A stretch of 64,000 nt of DNA from Frateuria flava (GTDB lineage Bacteria; Pseudomonadota; Gammaproteobacteria; Xanthomonadales; Rhodanobacteraceae). The stretch lies in the NCBI RefSeq assembly GCF_017837635.1, contig NZ_JAGJRS010000009.1:1-64000 (forward strand), read 5' to 3'. The notes beneath the pieces were generated by a model. The model saw nothing but the letters and a program-made list of their open reading frames with translations. It was not told the DNA's origin and made no database searches. Position 1 is the stretch's first letter. Each line of letters starts with the position of its first letter. The translations under genes and the position numbers were made by a program. Shown here in pieces: positions 1-7,159 of this stretch.

Positions 1-1629
1 CGCCACACTGCGCGCCCACATGTACGCCAGCGCCACGTAACCGGCGTAGTAGAGGTAGTCCACCGCCGCCGCGCCGAGCTCTTCCGGGTTGGCCTGCGCG
101 CGCTCGGCGACCGCCATCGTAAGCGCCTGCCATTCCCTGGCCGCCTTCGACAGCGGGGCGATGAATTCGCCCAGCGCCGCGTCGCCGGCGTGCTGCTGGC
201 AGAAGCCGCCGATCTCCTCCAGGAAGTGGCGGAAGCCGGTCCCCTTGAGCTGCATGATCTTGCGGCCCAGCAGGTCCATCGCCTGGATGCCGGTGGTGCC
301 CTCGTACAGCGTGATGATGCGGGCGTCGCGCACGAATTGCTCCACGCCGTTCTCGGCGATGTAGCCGTGCCCGCCGTAGACCTGCACGGCCTCCTTGACG
401 CTCTCCTGCGCCAGCTCGGTGAGCACGCCCTTGACGATGGGGATCAGGAACGCCACCAGCTCGCCGGCCTTCGCCCGCGCGGCCTCGTCGGCGGCGCGCT
501 CCTCGACGTCCAGCTGCAGCGCGGCGTACAGCATCAGCGCGCGGCCGCCCTCGACGATGGCGCGCTGGGTCAGCAGCATGCGGCGCACGTCCGGATGCAC
601 CACCAGCGGGTCGGCCGGCTTGTCGGGGTAGGCCGGGCCGCTCAGCGCACGGCCCTGCAGGCGCTCGCGCGCATAGTTGAGGCTGTTCTGCAATCCGCGC
701 TCGGCCAGGCCGATGCCCTGCACGCCGACCGCCAGGCGCGCCGCGTTCATCATCGTGAACATCCCGAACAGCCCCTTGTGCGGCTGGCCGATCAGCCAGC
801 CTTCGGCGCCGTCGAAATTCATCACGCAGGTGGGTGAGCCGTGGATGCCCATCTTGTGCTCGATCGCACCGGCGGCGACCGCGTTGCGCTCGCCCATGGA
901 ACCGTCGCGCGCGACCTTGAACTTCGGCACCACGAACAGCGAGATGCCGCGGCTGCCGGCCGGCGCGTCGGGCAGGCGGGCGAGCACCAGATGCACGATG
1001 TTCTCGGTGAGGTCGTGTTCGCCGGCGGTGATGAAGATCTTGGTGCCGGTGAGGCGGTAGCTGCCGTCGGCGCCCGGTTCGGCGCGGGTCTTGAGCAGAC
1101 CCAGATCGGAGCCGGCCTGCGGCTCGGTCAGGCACATGCTGCCGCACCAGCGGCCCTCGACCATGGGCTTGAGGAACACTTCCTTTTGCCAGTCGTCGCC
1201 GTGCAGCTGCAGCGCGTGCGCTGCGCCCTGGCTGAGCAGCGGGTAGTTGCCCCAGGCGAGGTTGGCCGAGTCGAGCATTTCCTTCATCGCCACGCCGACG
1301 ACTTCCGGCAGCGCCTGGCCGCCCATCGCTTCGGGCATGGTCAGGCCGGCCCAGCCGCCCTCGACGTAGGTGCGGTAGGCCTCCTTGAAGCCCTTCGGCG
1401 TGGTGACGGTGGCGGTGGCCTTGTCGAAGTGGCAACCCTCGGCGTCGCCCGAAGCGTTGAGCGGGGCGAGCACCTGTTCGTTAAAGCGCGCGGCTTCTTC
1501 CAACACCGCATCGAGCAGGTCGCGGGTGTGGCCCTCGCCGCCGGCGAGCGGCGTCAGCGTGGCCTCCGCGCGGAACAGGTCGTGCAGCACGAAGCGCATG
1601 TCGTCGAGCGGGGCCTTGTACATCGTCAT
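1..1629 (-). CDS. Acyl-CoA dehydrogenase, C-terminus cut by window edge
   Basis: FAD-dependent acyl-CoA dehydrogenase that would catalyse the first, alpha-beta desaturation step of fatty acid beta-oxidation. The 543 visible codons begin MTMYKAPLDDMRFVLHD, show the FAD/substrate motif LTEPQAGSDLG and KIFITAG in the middle, and the helical-domain motif YEGTTGIQAMDLLGRKIM, which is where the catalytic glutamate of this large (about 590-600 aa) bacterial subfamily sits. It continues past base 1, so roughly 50 C-terminal residues are missing. ATG at 1629 is preceded by GAGGA; a second in-frame ATG at 1623 (MYKAPL) is equally usual in the family. Function is known at family level; chain-length preference cannot be read from sequence. 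Confidence 0.93.
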   Translation of the reverse strand, partial: MTMYKAPLDDMRFVLHDLFRAEATLTPLAGGEGHTRDLLDAVLEEAARFNEQVLAPLNASGDAEGCHFDKATATVTTPKGFKEAYRTYVEGGWAGLTMPEAMGGQALPEVVGVAMKEMLDSANLAWGNYPLLSQGAAHALQLHGDDWQKEVFLKPMVEGRWCGSMCLTEPQAGSDLGLLKTRAEPGADGSYRLTGTKIFITAGEHDLTENIVHLVLARLPDAPAGSRGISLFVVPKFKVARDGSMGERNAVAAGAIEHKMGIHGSPTCVMNFDGAEGWLIGQPHKGLFGMFTMMNAARLAVGVQGIGLAERGLQNSLNYARERLQGRALSGPAYPDKPADPLVVHPDVRRMLLTQRAIVEGGRALMLYAALQLDVEERAADEAARAKAGELVAFLIPIVKGVLTELAQESVKEAVQVYGGHGYIAENGVEQFVRDARIITLYEGTTGIQAMDLLGRKIMQLKGTGFRHFLEEIGGFCQQHAGDAALGEFIAPLSKAAREWQALTMAVAERAQANPEELGAAAVDYLYYAGYVALAYMWARSVA

Positions 1630-1654
1630 CGGTCATTCCTCGGATCAAGCGTTG

Positions 1655-1672
1655 GGCGGGCTTCGGCCCGCC
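1655..1672. repeat. GC hairpin with TTCG loop
   Basis: Seven-base-pair perfect GC stem with a TTCG tetraloop lies between the lipoprotein stop and the acyl-CoA dehydrogenase start. No T-run follows on either strand, so it is not a classic intrinsic terminator, though it could stabilise the 3' end of the lipoprotein mRNA. Confidence 0.4.
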
Positions 1673-1696
1673 ATGGCGGTGTGTGCGGGCGCGCAG

Positions 1697-2176
1697 TCAG
1701 CGCCAGGTGTTGGCGATACCGGGCACCGGCGAGAGCCAGTCCTTGCCGGAGAAGTCGAAATCCCGCGGCGACTTCTCCTGTTCGGGTTTGGCCCGCACGC
1801 TGCCGGAGAGCGTGTAAGGCAGGGCGCCGGCACTGCCCCTGGCGGCGCTGGCGGCCAAGGCTTTGCTCATGGCCGATGTGGGCAGCACGTCGATCTGCAC
1901 CGAGTCGCCGGCGAAGGCGGGGATGTCGCGTTCGAAGTTCCCATGCACGCGCACCGGCACGCTGTCGGCCATCGCCAGTTGCGCGTCCAGGGCGGTGAAA
2001 TCCATGCCGGCGTAGCTGTTGTTCTGGATGCGCACGGTCAGCCGCCAGGCGCCGCCGGGCGCAAGCTCCAGCTGCTGGATGCTCACGGTGGGCGGGAACA
2101 CGCTCTTGCGGGGCGGGCCGCAGGCGATCAGGGCGAGGGCCAGCGACAGCGGGACGATCCAGCGCAGGAAACGCAT
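1697..2176 (-). CDS. Small lipoprotein with LEA14/WHy-like domain
   Basis: 159-aa protein starting MRFLRWIVPLSLALALIAC: a lipoprotein signal peptide whose lipobox places the lipidated cysteine at about residue 20. The rest (SIQQLELAPGGAWRLTVRIQ, then NNSYAGMDF and an alternating beta pattern) resembles the LEA type 2/WHy beta-sandwich of bacterial envelope lipoproteins; this is a fold-level guess. The frame stays open upstream to 2332, but the signal peptide fixes the start at 2176. It is encoded upstream of the acyl-CoA dehydrogenase on the same strand, 67 nt away, so co-transcription is possible. Exact role unknown. Confidence 0.8.
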   Translation of the reverse strand: MRFLRWIVPLSLALALIACGPPRKSVFPPTVSIQQLELAPGGAWRLTVRIQNNSYAGMDFTALDAQLAMADSVPVRVHGNFERDIPAFAGDSVQIDVLPTSAMSKALAASAARGSAGALPYTLSGSVRAKPEQEKSPRDFDFSGKDWLSPVPGIANTWR

Positions 2177-2330
2177 CGTGGGATTCTCCAAACGATCGTT
2201 CGAATTCCTGATTCTAACCATAGCCGGCCGGTCCGCGTCAGCCGCACGGCGGACGCGACGGTTGGCGTGGTTTCGCGGTGCGCGGCGAACGGGCATCATC
2301 AGCGTCTTTCGCCCCAAGGGTTCCCCACGC

Positions 2331-2798
2331 ATGTCACGCCGCTACGTCGCACGCCGCTCCCCCATCCACGGCAATGGCGTGTTCGCCACCGCACCGATCA
2401 GGAAGGGCGAGGAGATCGTCGAGTACAAGGGCACACTGATGACTCACGCCGAGGCCGACGACATGTATGGCGACGGCGGCGAGACCGGGCACACGTTCCT
2501 GTTCACGCTCAACGACGACTACATCATTGACGCCAACCGCAAGGGCAATACCGCGCGCTGGATCAACCACAGCTGTGCGCCCAACTGCCGCGCGGTGGTG
2601 GAGGAAAGCGAAAGCGGCGATCCGCGCAAGGACCGCGTGCTGATCGAGGCGATCCGCAACATCAAGCCGGGCGAGGAGCTGACCTACGACTACGGCATCG
2701 TGCTGGACGTGCCCTACACCGCGCGGCTGAAGAAGCTTTGGCAGTGCCTGTGCGGCTCGCCTGATTGCACCGGGACGCTGCTCAAGCCCAAGCGCTGA
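2331..2798 (+). CDS. SET domain protein-lysine methyltransferase
   Basis: 155-aa stand-alone SET domain, predicted to transfer a methyl group from S-adenosylmethionine to a protein lysine. Key signatures are present: GNGVFATAPIRKGEEI at the N-terminus (SET-N), RWINHSCAPNC in the middle (AdoMet-binding NHxCxPN), ELTYDYG near the end, and a short post-SET-like cysteine cluster CLCGSPDC (residues about 140-150). The open frame extends upstream to 2019, but homology begins at MSRRYVARRSPIHG. SET proteins of this size occur sporadically in Proteobacteria and Chlamydiae; the substrate is not predictable here. Divergent from the lipoprotein gene, with 154 nt between the two starts for both promoters. 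Confidence 0.9.
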   Translation: MSRRYVARRSPIHGNGVFATAPIRKGEEIVEYKGTLMTHAEADDMYGDGGETGHTFLFTLNDDYIIDANRKGNTARWINHSCAPNCRAVVEESESGDPRKDRVLIEAIRNIKPGEELTYDYGIVLDVPYTARLKKLWQCLCGSPDCTGTLLKPKR

Positions 2799-2816
2799 TC
2801 CGCGCTTGTCGCAGCG

Positions 2817-2870
2817 CACTTGTGGGCGATGCTCTTTCGCCACGGCCACCAAAAGCATCGCCCACAAGTG
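2817..2870. repeat. 17-bp perfect inverted repeat
   Basis: Arms 2817-2833 and 2854-2870 are perfectly complementary (CACTTGTGGGCGATGCT and its complement) around a 20-nt loop, directly after the SET gene. No T-run follows. It looks like a REP-type intergenic palindrome, similar in flavour to the GTGGGCGATG palindromes of pseudomonads and xanthomonads. Confidence 0.75.
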
Positions 2871-2971
2871 AGCTCCTGCACCTGCGGCACTAACGCCCGG
2901 ATGACATGCTCAAGACGCCTTGCGCATGCACCAGACGTCATGCTCCCCCGCTTCGTCTGCAGGAGACCACC

Positions 2972-3520
2972 ATGACGCCATCGAAGAAGCTCAGCGGCCG
3001 CGCCATCGCCGTGCTCGCCACCGACGGGTTCGAATATTCCGAACTGACCGAGCCCAAGCGCCTGCTCGAGGAAGCCGGCGCCGACGTGCAGGTCGTCGCC
3101 CCCGGCGACGCCAAAGAGATCAAGGGCTGGAAGGGCGGCGACTGGGCCGGCAGCGTGCCGGTGGACATGAAGCTGGAGGATGTCGATGCTTCCGACTTCG
3201 ACGCGCTGGTGCTGCCCGGCGGCGTGATCAACCCCGACAAGCTGCGCACGCAGCCGGCCGCGGTGGAACTGGTGCAGGCGTTCGCCAAGGCCGGCAAGAC
3301 CGTCGCGGCGATCTGCCACGGGCCGTGGACGTTGATCAACGCGGGCCAGGTCGATGGCCGCAAGGTGACCTCATGGCCGTCGCTGAGGCAGGACCTGGAA
3401 AACGCCGGCGCGAAGTGGGAGGACCGCGAGGTCGTGCGCGACGGCAACCTGATCACCAGCCGCAAGCCCGACGACATTCCGGCGTTCGCCAAGGCAGTGA
3501 TCGAGGCGCTGGCGGCGTAG
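2972..3520 (+). CDS. DJ-1/PfpI family class I glutamine amidotransferase-like protein
   Basis: 182-aa PfpI/DJ-1 superfamily protein. Family members act as intracellular proteases, deglycases or stress-protective proteins. The nucleophile elbow AAICHGPW puts the reactive cysteine at residue 115, followed by the usual histidine; LPGGVINPDKLR and GFEYSELTEP match the YhbO/YraA/Pfp I branch. The frame is open from 2906, but AGGAGA at 2961-2966 sets the start at 2972 and the homology begins there. No signal peptide, so cytosolic. Likely a single-gene transcript, since both flanks carry palindromic repeats. Enzymatic activity of this branch is debated; I infer a general-stress role. Confidence 0.92.
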   Translation: MTPSKKLSGRAIAVLATDGFEYSELTEPKRLLEEAGADVQVVAPGDAKEIKGWKGGDWAGSVPVDMKLEDVDASDFDALVLPGGVINPDKLRTQPAAVELVQAFAKAGKTVAAICHGPWTLINAGQVDGRKVTSWPSLRQDLENAGAKWEDREVVRDGNLITSRKPDDIPAFAKAVIEALAA

Positions 3521-3539
3521 TGTGATGGCCGAGGCGAGG

Positions 3540-3680
3540 CTTCCCCCATCCGCCCTTCGGGCACCTTCCCCCGTGTGACGGGGGAAGGACCAGGATGAGG
3601 GATGTGGCCGGGACGAGGGATACGTCCAGCGAGCCCTCCCCCGTTCACGGGGGAAACTGCCGACAGGCGGATGGGGGAAG
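3540..3680. repeat. Composite inverted repeat (CTTCCCCCATCCGCC family)
   Basis: The element starts with CTTCCCCCATCCGCC and ends with the exact complement GGCGGATGGGGGAAG. Inside are two smaller hairpins with CTTCCCCC/GGGGGAA arms. Two related copies sit at 30031-30309 and 53491-53636. It lies between convergent genes, so it may serve as a bidirectional 3' structure; it encodes nothing. Confidence 0.75.
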
Positions 3681-3695
3681 GCCTTGCCCCAGCCC

Positions 3696-5735
3696 TCAGT
3701 CCTCCTCCACATGCGGTTTCCACGCCTCGGAAAGCTGCCTCTGCACCGGAGGCGGCACCGGCTCGTAGTGCGACAGGTCCAGGCTGTAGCGCCCCTGTCC
3801 CCCGGTCATCGCCTTGAGTTCGGTCGGGTAGTCGGTCAACTCCGCCAGCGGCGCCTGCGCGCGGATCAATAGTTCGCCCCCACGCTGCGTGTCGGTCCCC
3901 ATGATGCGCGCGCGCTTGGCCGAAAGGCTGCCGGTGACGTCGCCCACGCTGGCCTCGGGGATGGCCACCTCCACATCCACGATCGGCTCCAGCACGATCG
4001 GCCGCGCTTTGCCTACCGCGTCGATGAACGCCTTCCGGCCTGCGCTGACGAACGCCACCTCCTTCGAATCGACCGGGTGGTACTTGCCGTCGTACACGGT
4101 CACGCGCAGGTCCTGCATCGGATAGCCGGCGACCGCGCCGTTCTCCATCGCCTGGCGCACGCCTTTTTCGATGGCCGGCAGGAACTGGTTGGGAATGACG
4201 CCGCCCTTGACCTCGTCGACGAACTCGAAGCCGGCGCCCCGGTCGAGCGGGTCCACGCGCAGGAACACCTCGCCGAACTGCCCGGCGCCGCCGGTCTGCT
4301 TCTTGTGCCGGTGGTGGCCGTCGGCATGCGCGGCAATGGTCTCGCGGTAGGCGATGCGCGGCGGATGCGTGTCCACCTCCACGCCGTAGCGTTCGCGCAT
4401 GCGTTCGAGCATCACCTTCAGGTGCAGCTCCGACAGCCCGCGCACCACCGTTTCGTTGAGCTCCTTGTGATGTTCCATGCGCAGGCACGGGTCTTCCTCG
4501 GCCAGCCGCACCAGCGCCTGCGAGAGCTTCTGCTCCTGGCCCTTGTGCCGGGGCGTGAGTGCCAGGGCGAACATCGGGTGTGGGTAATCCATCGGCGCGA
4601 GGTGGATGCCGTCCTCCTCGTGCGAGTCGTGCAGCACGGCGTCAAAGTGGATCTCCTCCACCTTGGCCACCGCCGCGATGTCGCCCGGGATCGCCTGCTC
4701 GATCTCCACGTGCGCCTTGCCGTTGAGGCGAAACAGGTGGCCCACCTTGAACGGTTTGCGCGAATCATCCACGAACAACGGCGTGTCGCGCCGGATCGTG
4801 CCCTGCCACACGCGGAACACGCCCAGCTTGCCGACGAACGGATCGTTGACGATCTTGAAGACATCCGCGATCACATGCTTCGAAGGGTCGCCATCGACCG
4901 TGATCGCCTCGCCCTGCCCATCGGCGAACGGTGGCGGATTGCCCTCGGCCGGATGGGGCAGCAGGCGTCCGGCCAGCTCCAGGAACTCGGTGACGCCCAC
5001 GCCCGTGCGCGCGCTGACGAAGCAGATCGGCACCAGGTGGCCCTCGCGCAGACATTGTTCGAACGCGTCGTGCAACTGCTCGCGGCTGAGTGCGCCTTCG
5101 CCCTGGTCGAGGTAGGCGCCCATGGTCGCCTCGTTGATCTCGACCACCTGGTCCAGGATCTGCTGGTGCGCCGCAGCCAACGAGGAAAAGTCGGTGGCGC
5201 CGTCGCCGTGGAAGAAGCAGTCCAGCACCTGCGTGCCGCCCTGCGCGGGCAGGTTCACCGGCAGGCATTCCGGGCCGAACTCGTCGCGCAGCGTGTCGAC
5301 CAGCATCGCCAGCCGCGCGCCCTCGGTATCGATCTTGTTCACCACCAGCACGCGCGCAAGCCCACGCTCGCGCGCATGCGCCATCATGCGTCGCGTGCCG
5401 TGCTCGACGCCGTTGCTGGCGTTGACCACGATCGCCACCGTCTCCACCGCCGCGAACGCGGACAGCGTGGCGCCCCGGAAGTCCGCGTAACCGGCGGTGT
5501 CGATCAGGTTGATGTGGCAGCCGTCGCGGTCGATGCTCGCGATCGCGCTGTCGATCGAATGCCCGCGCGCCTTCTCTTGCGCGTCGGTGTCCGACTGGGT
5601 GGTGCCGCGCTCGACCGAGCCGGGCGTCTGGATCACGCCGCCGGCATGCAGCAGGGCTTCGAACAAGGTGGTCTTGCCGCTGCCGGCGTGGCCGGCGAGC
5701 GCAATGTTGCGGATGTTTTCCGTGCTGTGCGACAC
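3696..5735 (-). CDS. Elongation factor G-like GTPase
   Basis: 679-aa paralogue of EF-G with the same domain order: GTPase domain 1 (P-loop GHAGSGKTT, residues about 15-23; NKID box VNKIDTEGA), domain 2, and the C-terminal domains IV/V ending in the GGQGRYSLDLSHYEPVPP region. Canonical EF-G has DTPGH in switch II with a catalytic histidine; here the motif is DTAGYADF, so histidine is tyrosine, as in the FusA2/EF-G-like family. Translocase activity is therefore doubtful, and a specialised ribosome-associated role is more likely. The ORF is open to 5843, but GTG at 5735 has an AGAGGAGGGA ribosome site 8-10 nt upstream and begins VSHSTENIRNIALAGH as in homologues. No ribosomal-protein operon is nearby, supporting a paralogue rather than housekeeping fusA. 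Confidence 0.92.
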   Translation of the reverse strand: MSHSTENIRNIALAGHAGSGKTTLFEALLHAGGVIQTPGSVERGTTQSDTDAQEKARGHSIDSAIASIDRDGCHINLIDTAGYADFRGATLSAFAAVETVAIVVNASNGVEHGTRRMMAHARERGLARVLVVNKIDTEGARLAMLVDTLRDEFGPECLPVNLPAQGGTQVLDCFFHGDGATDFSSLAAAHQQILDQVVEINEATMGAYLDQGEGALSREQLHDAFEQCLREGHLVPICFVSARTGVGVTEFLELAGRLLPHPAEGNPPPFADGQGEAITVDGDPSKHVIADVFKIVNDPFVGKLGVFRVWQGTIRRDTPLFVDDSRKPFKVGHLFRLNGKAHVEIEQAIPGDIAAVAKVEEIHFDAVLHDSHEEDGIHLAPMDYPHPMFALALTPRHKGQEQKLSQALVRLAEEDPCLRMEHHKELNETVVRGLSELHLKVMLERMRERYGVEVDTHPPRIAYRETIAAHADGHHRHKKQTGGAGQFGEVFLRVDPLDRGAGFEFVDEVKGGVIPNQFLPAIEKGVRQAMENGAVAGYPMQDLRVTVYDGKYHPVDSKEVAFVSAGRKAFIDAVGKARPIVLEPIVDVEVAIPEASVGDVTGSLSAKRARIMGTDTQRGGELLIRAQAPLAELTDYPTELKAMTGGQGRYSLDLSHYEPVPPPVQRQLSEAWKPHVEED

Positions 5736-5962
5736 GAGACGTCCCTCCTCTGGCAAGGCGCGGGACTCGCATCGGCATGAACGGCGCCGCACGAGGCCGC
5801 GCTCAGGCGGCTGACGATGGCGGGCCGTCATGGTCGTCCTCAAGCGCGCAAGCGCGGGCGGGGGCGGTCATGGCGGGGTGCGGCGGGTGCCGCTTATCTA
5901 GCCTTGTGCGATCGGACCGCGCGGTCAAGATGCCATGCGACCGGGAACCCCTTGGAAACGTG

Positions 5963-6997
5963 ATGGTCTTGCGAAGGTGGGCATGCGACGGCCCGCTTCC
6001 CGACGCACGGAGCTTTCCCATCGTTTCCCCACCGCAGGTCGAACCCCACCGTTGGCACGCTCCCTCGCCCCGCACCGGTCTGGCGCCGCTGGACGAGGAC
6101 ACGCGCGCGTTGTTGCGCGCCTGGCAGGAGCGGATGCCGCCGCGCGAGCCCTGGCGCTTCCGTCTCGCGCTGGCGCTCATGCTGGTGCTGCACGGGCTGT
6201 TCGGCATCATCGTGTGGTGGGAGATGCAACCACGGCCCGCGCGTGAAATCGTGCGTGTGCGCCCAGGCGAAGCGCTGCAGGTGCGCCTGATCGCGCGTCC
6301 GCGCGCAGCGCTGCCCCCATCACCGCCGGCCCTTCCGAAGCGGACTCCTGCCACGTTGCCGCTCCCTGCCCGCGAACGGCCACGCAGCGATGCGATGACT
6401 GCCAGCCTGCCTGCCGCCCCCAGCGCCGCGACCGCCGTCACGCCCCGGCTTTATGACCGCACCGGCCAACCCCTGTTGCCTGCGGGTCCGGCCACGACCG
6501 CCACGCCAACGCCCGGCTACATCCAGCGCATGCCGCAGGGCGACAGCCAGGTGATGCGCCACGACACGCCGATCAGGTACAAGGCCACGCGTTTCGAGGA
6601 ATATTTCCCGCCGCCGGACGAAACGATCATCGGCCAGGGCGTGCGCCGCGCGATGAGCGCGACCCACACGAACGAACACAAGTCGGTCAGCCTGGGTCAC
6701 GGTATCCACCTCAAGTGCAGGACGTTGTTCGGCATCCCCACGCCTGATTGCACGATGCCGCCGGCGCCCCCCTCGAAGAAAGACGGCGACGAGCGCCTCG
6801 ACATGGCCCCCGCCCCGCTGGCGAAGGAACTGGCACCACCCGCCCGCACGTTGTCCGAATGCATTGCCCTCTATCGCGCTGGCAAGCCGCTGCCCCACGG
6901 CTGCCCGACCGACACGCCGGCTCGCGCCGTCGATGCCGAATGCGGGGAAGCCCGGCAGGCTGGCAAGCCACCACCGGTGCACTGTCCCAAGCCGTGA
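5963..6997 (+). CDS. TonB-like proline-rich inner-membrane protein, paralogue 1
   Basis: About 344 aa. A short cytosolic N-terminus is followed by one membrane segment (residues about 67-87, RLALALMLVLHGLFGIIVWW), then LQVRLIARP, a proline/alanine-rich periplasmic linker, and a conserved C-terminal domain with TRFEEYFPPPDE, HLKCRTLFGIPTPDC and a terminal GKPLPHGC. The layout (anchor, Pro-rich spacer, small C-terminal domain) recalls TonB, but I do not recognise a TonB C-terminal domain. The next gene (7160-9070) is clearly a paralogue, sharing the four-cysteine pattern. The start is uncertain: in-frame ATGs also exist at 5777, 5870 and 5930, and no strong ribosome site decides. Function unknown; envelope location inferred. 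Confidence 0.75.
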   Translation: MVLRRWACDGPLPDARSFPIVSPPQVEPHRWHAPSPRTGLAPLDEDTRALLRAWQERMPPREPWRFRLALALMLVLHGLFGIIVWWEMQPRPAREIVRVRPGEALQVRLIARPRAALPPSPPALPKRTPATLPLPARERPRSDAMTASLPAAPSAATAVTPRLYDRTGQPLLPAGPATTATPTPGYIQRMPQGDSQVMRHDTPIRYKATRFEEYFPPPDETIIGQGVRRAMSATHTNEHKSVSLGHGIHLKCRTLFGIPTPDCTMPPAPPSKKDGDERLDMAPAPLAKELAPPARTLSECIALYRAGKPLPHGCPTDTPARAVDAECGEARQAGKPPPVHCPKP

Positions 6998-7159
6998 CGC
7001 TGCTGCGCCCCATCCACCGGACGCTTGCGAAAGACCGCTGGTGGGCGACCGGTTCCGCGCACCAGCCCGGCACCGCCGCAGCCGCGGGTGAATCCCGCGC
7101 CCGCCGCTGCGTCCGTTCACGGCGCACGGCGTAAGCACCCCGCAAGCTACACTTTCGCC

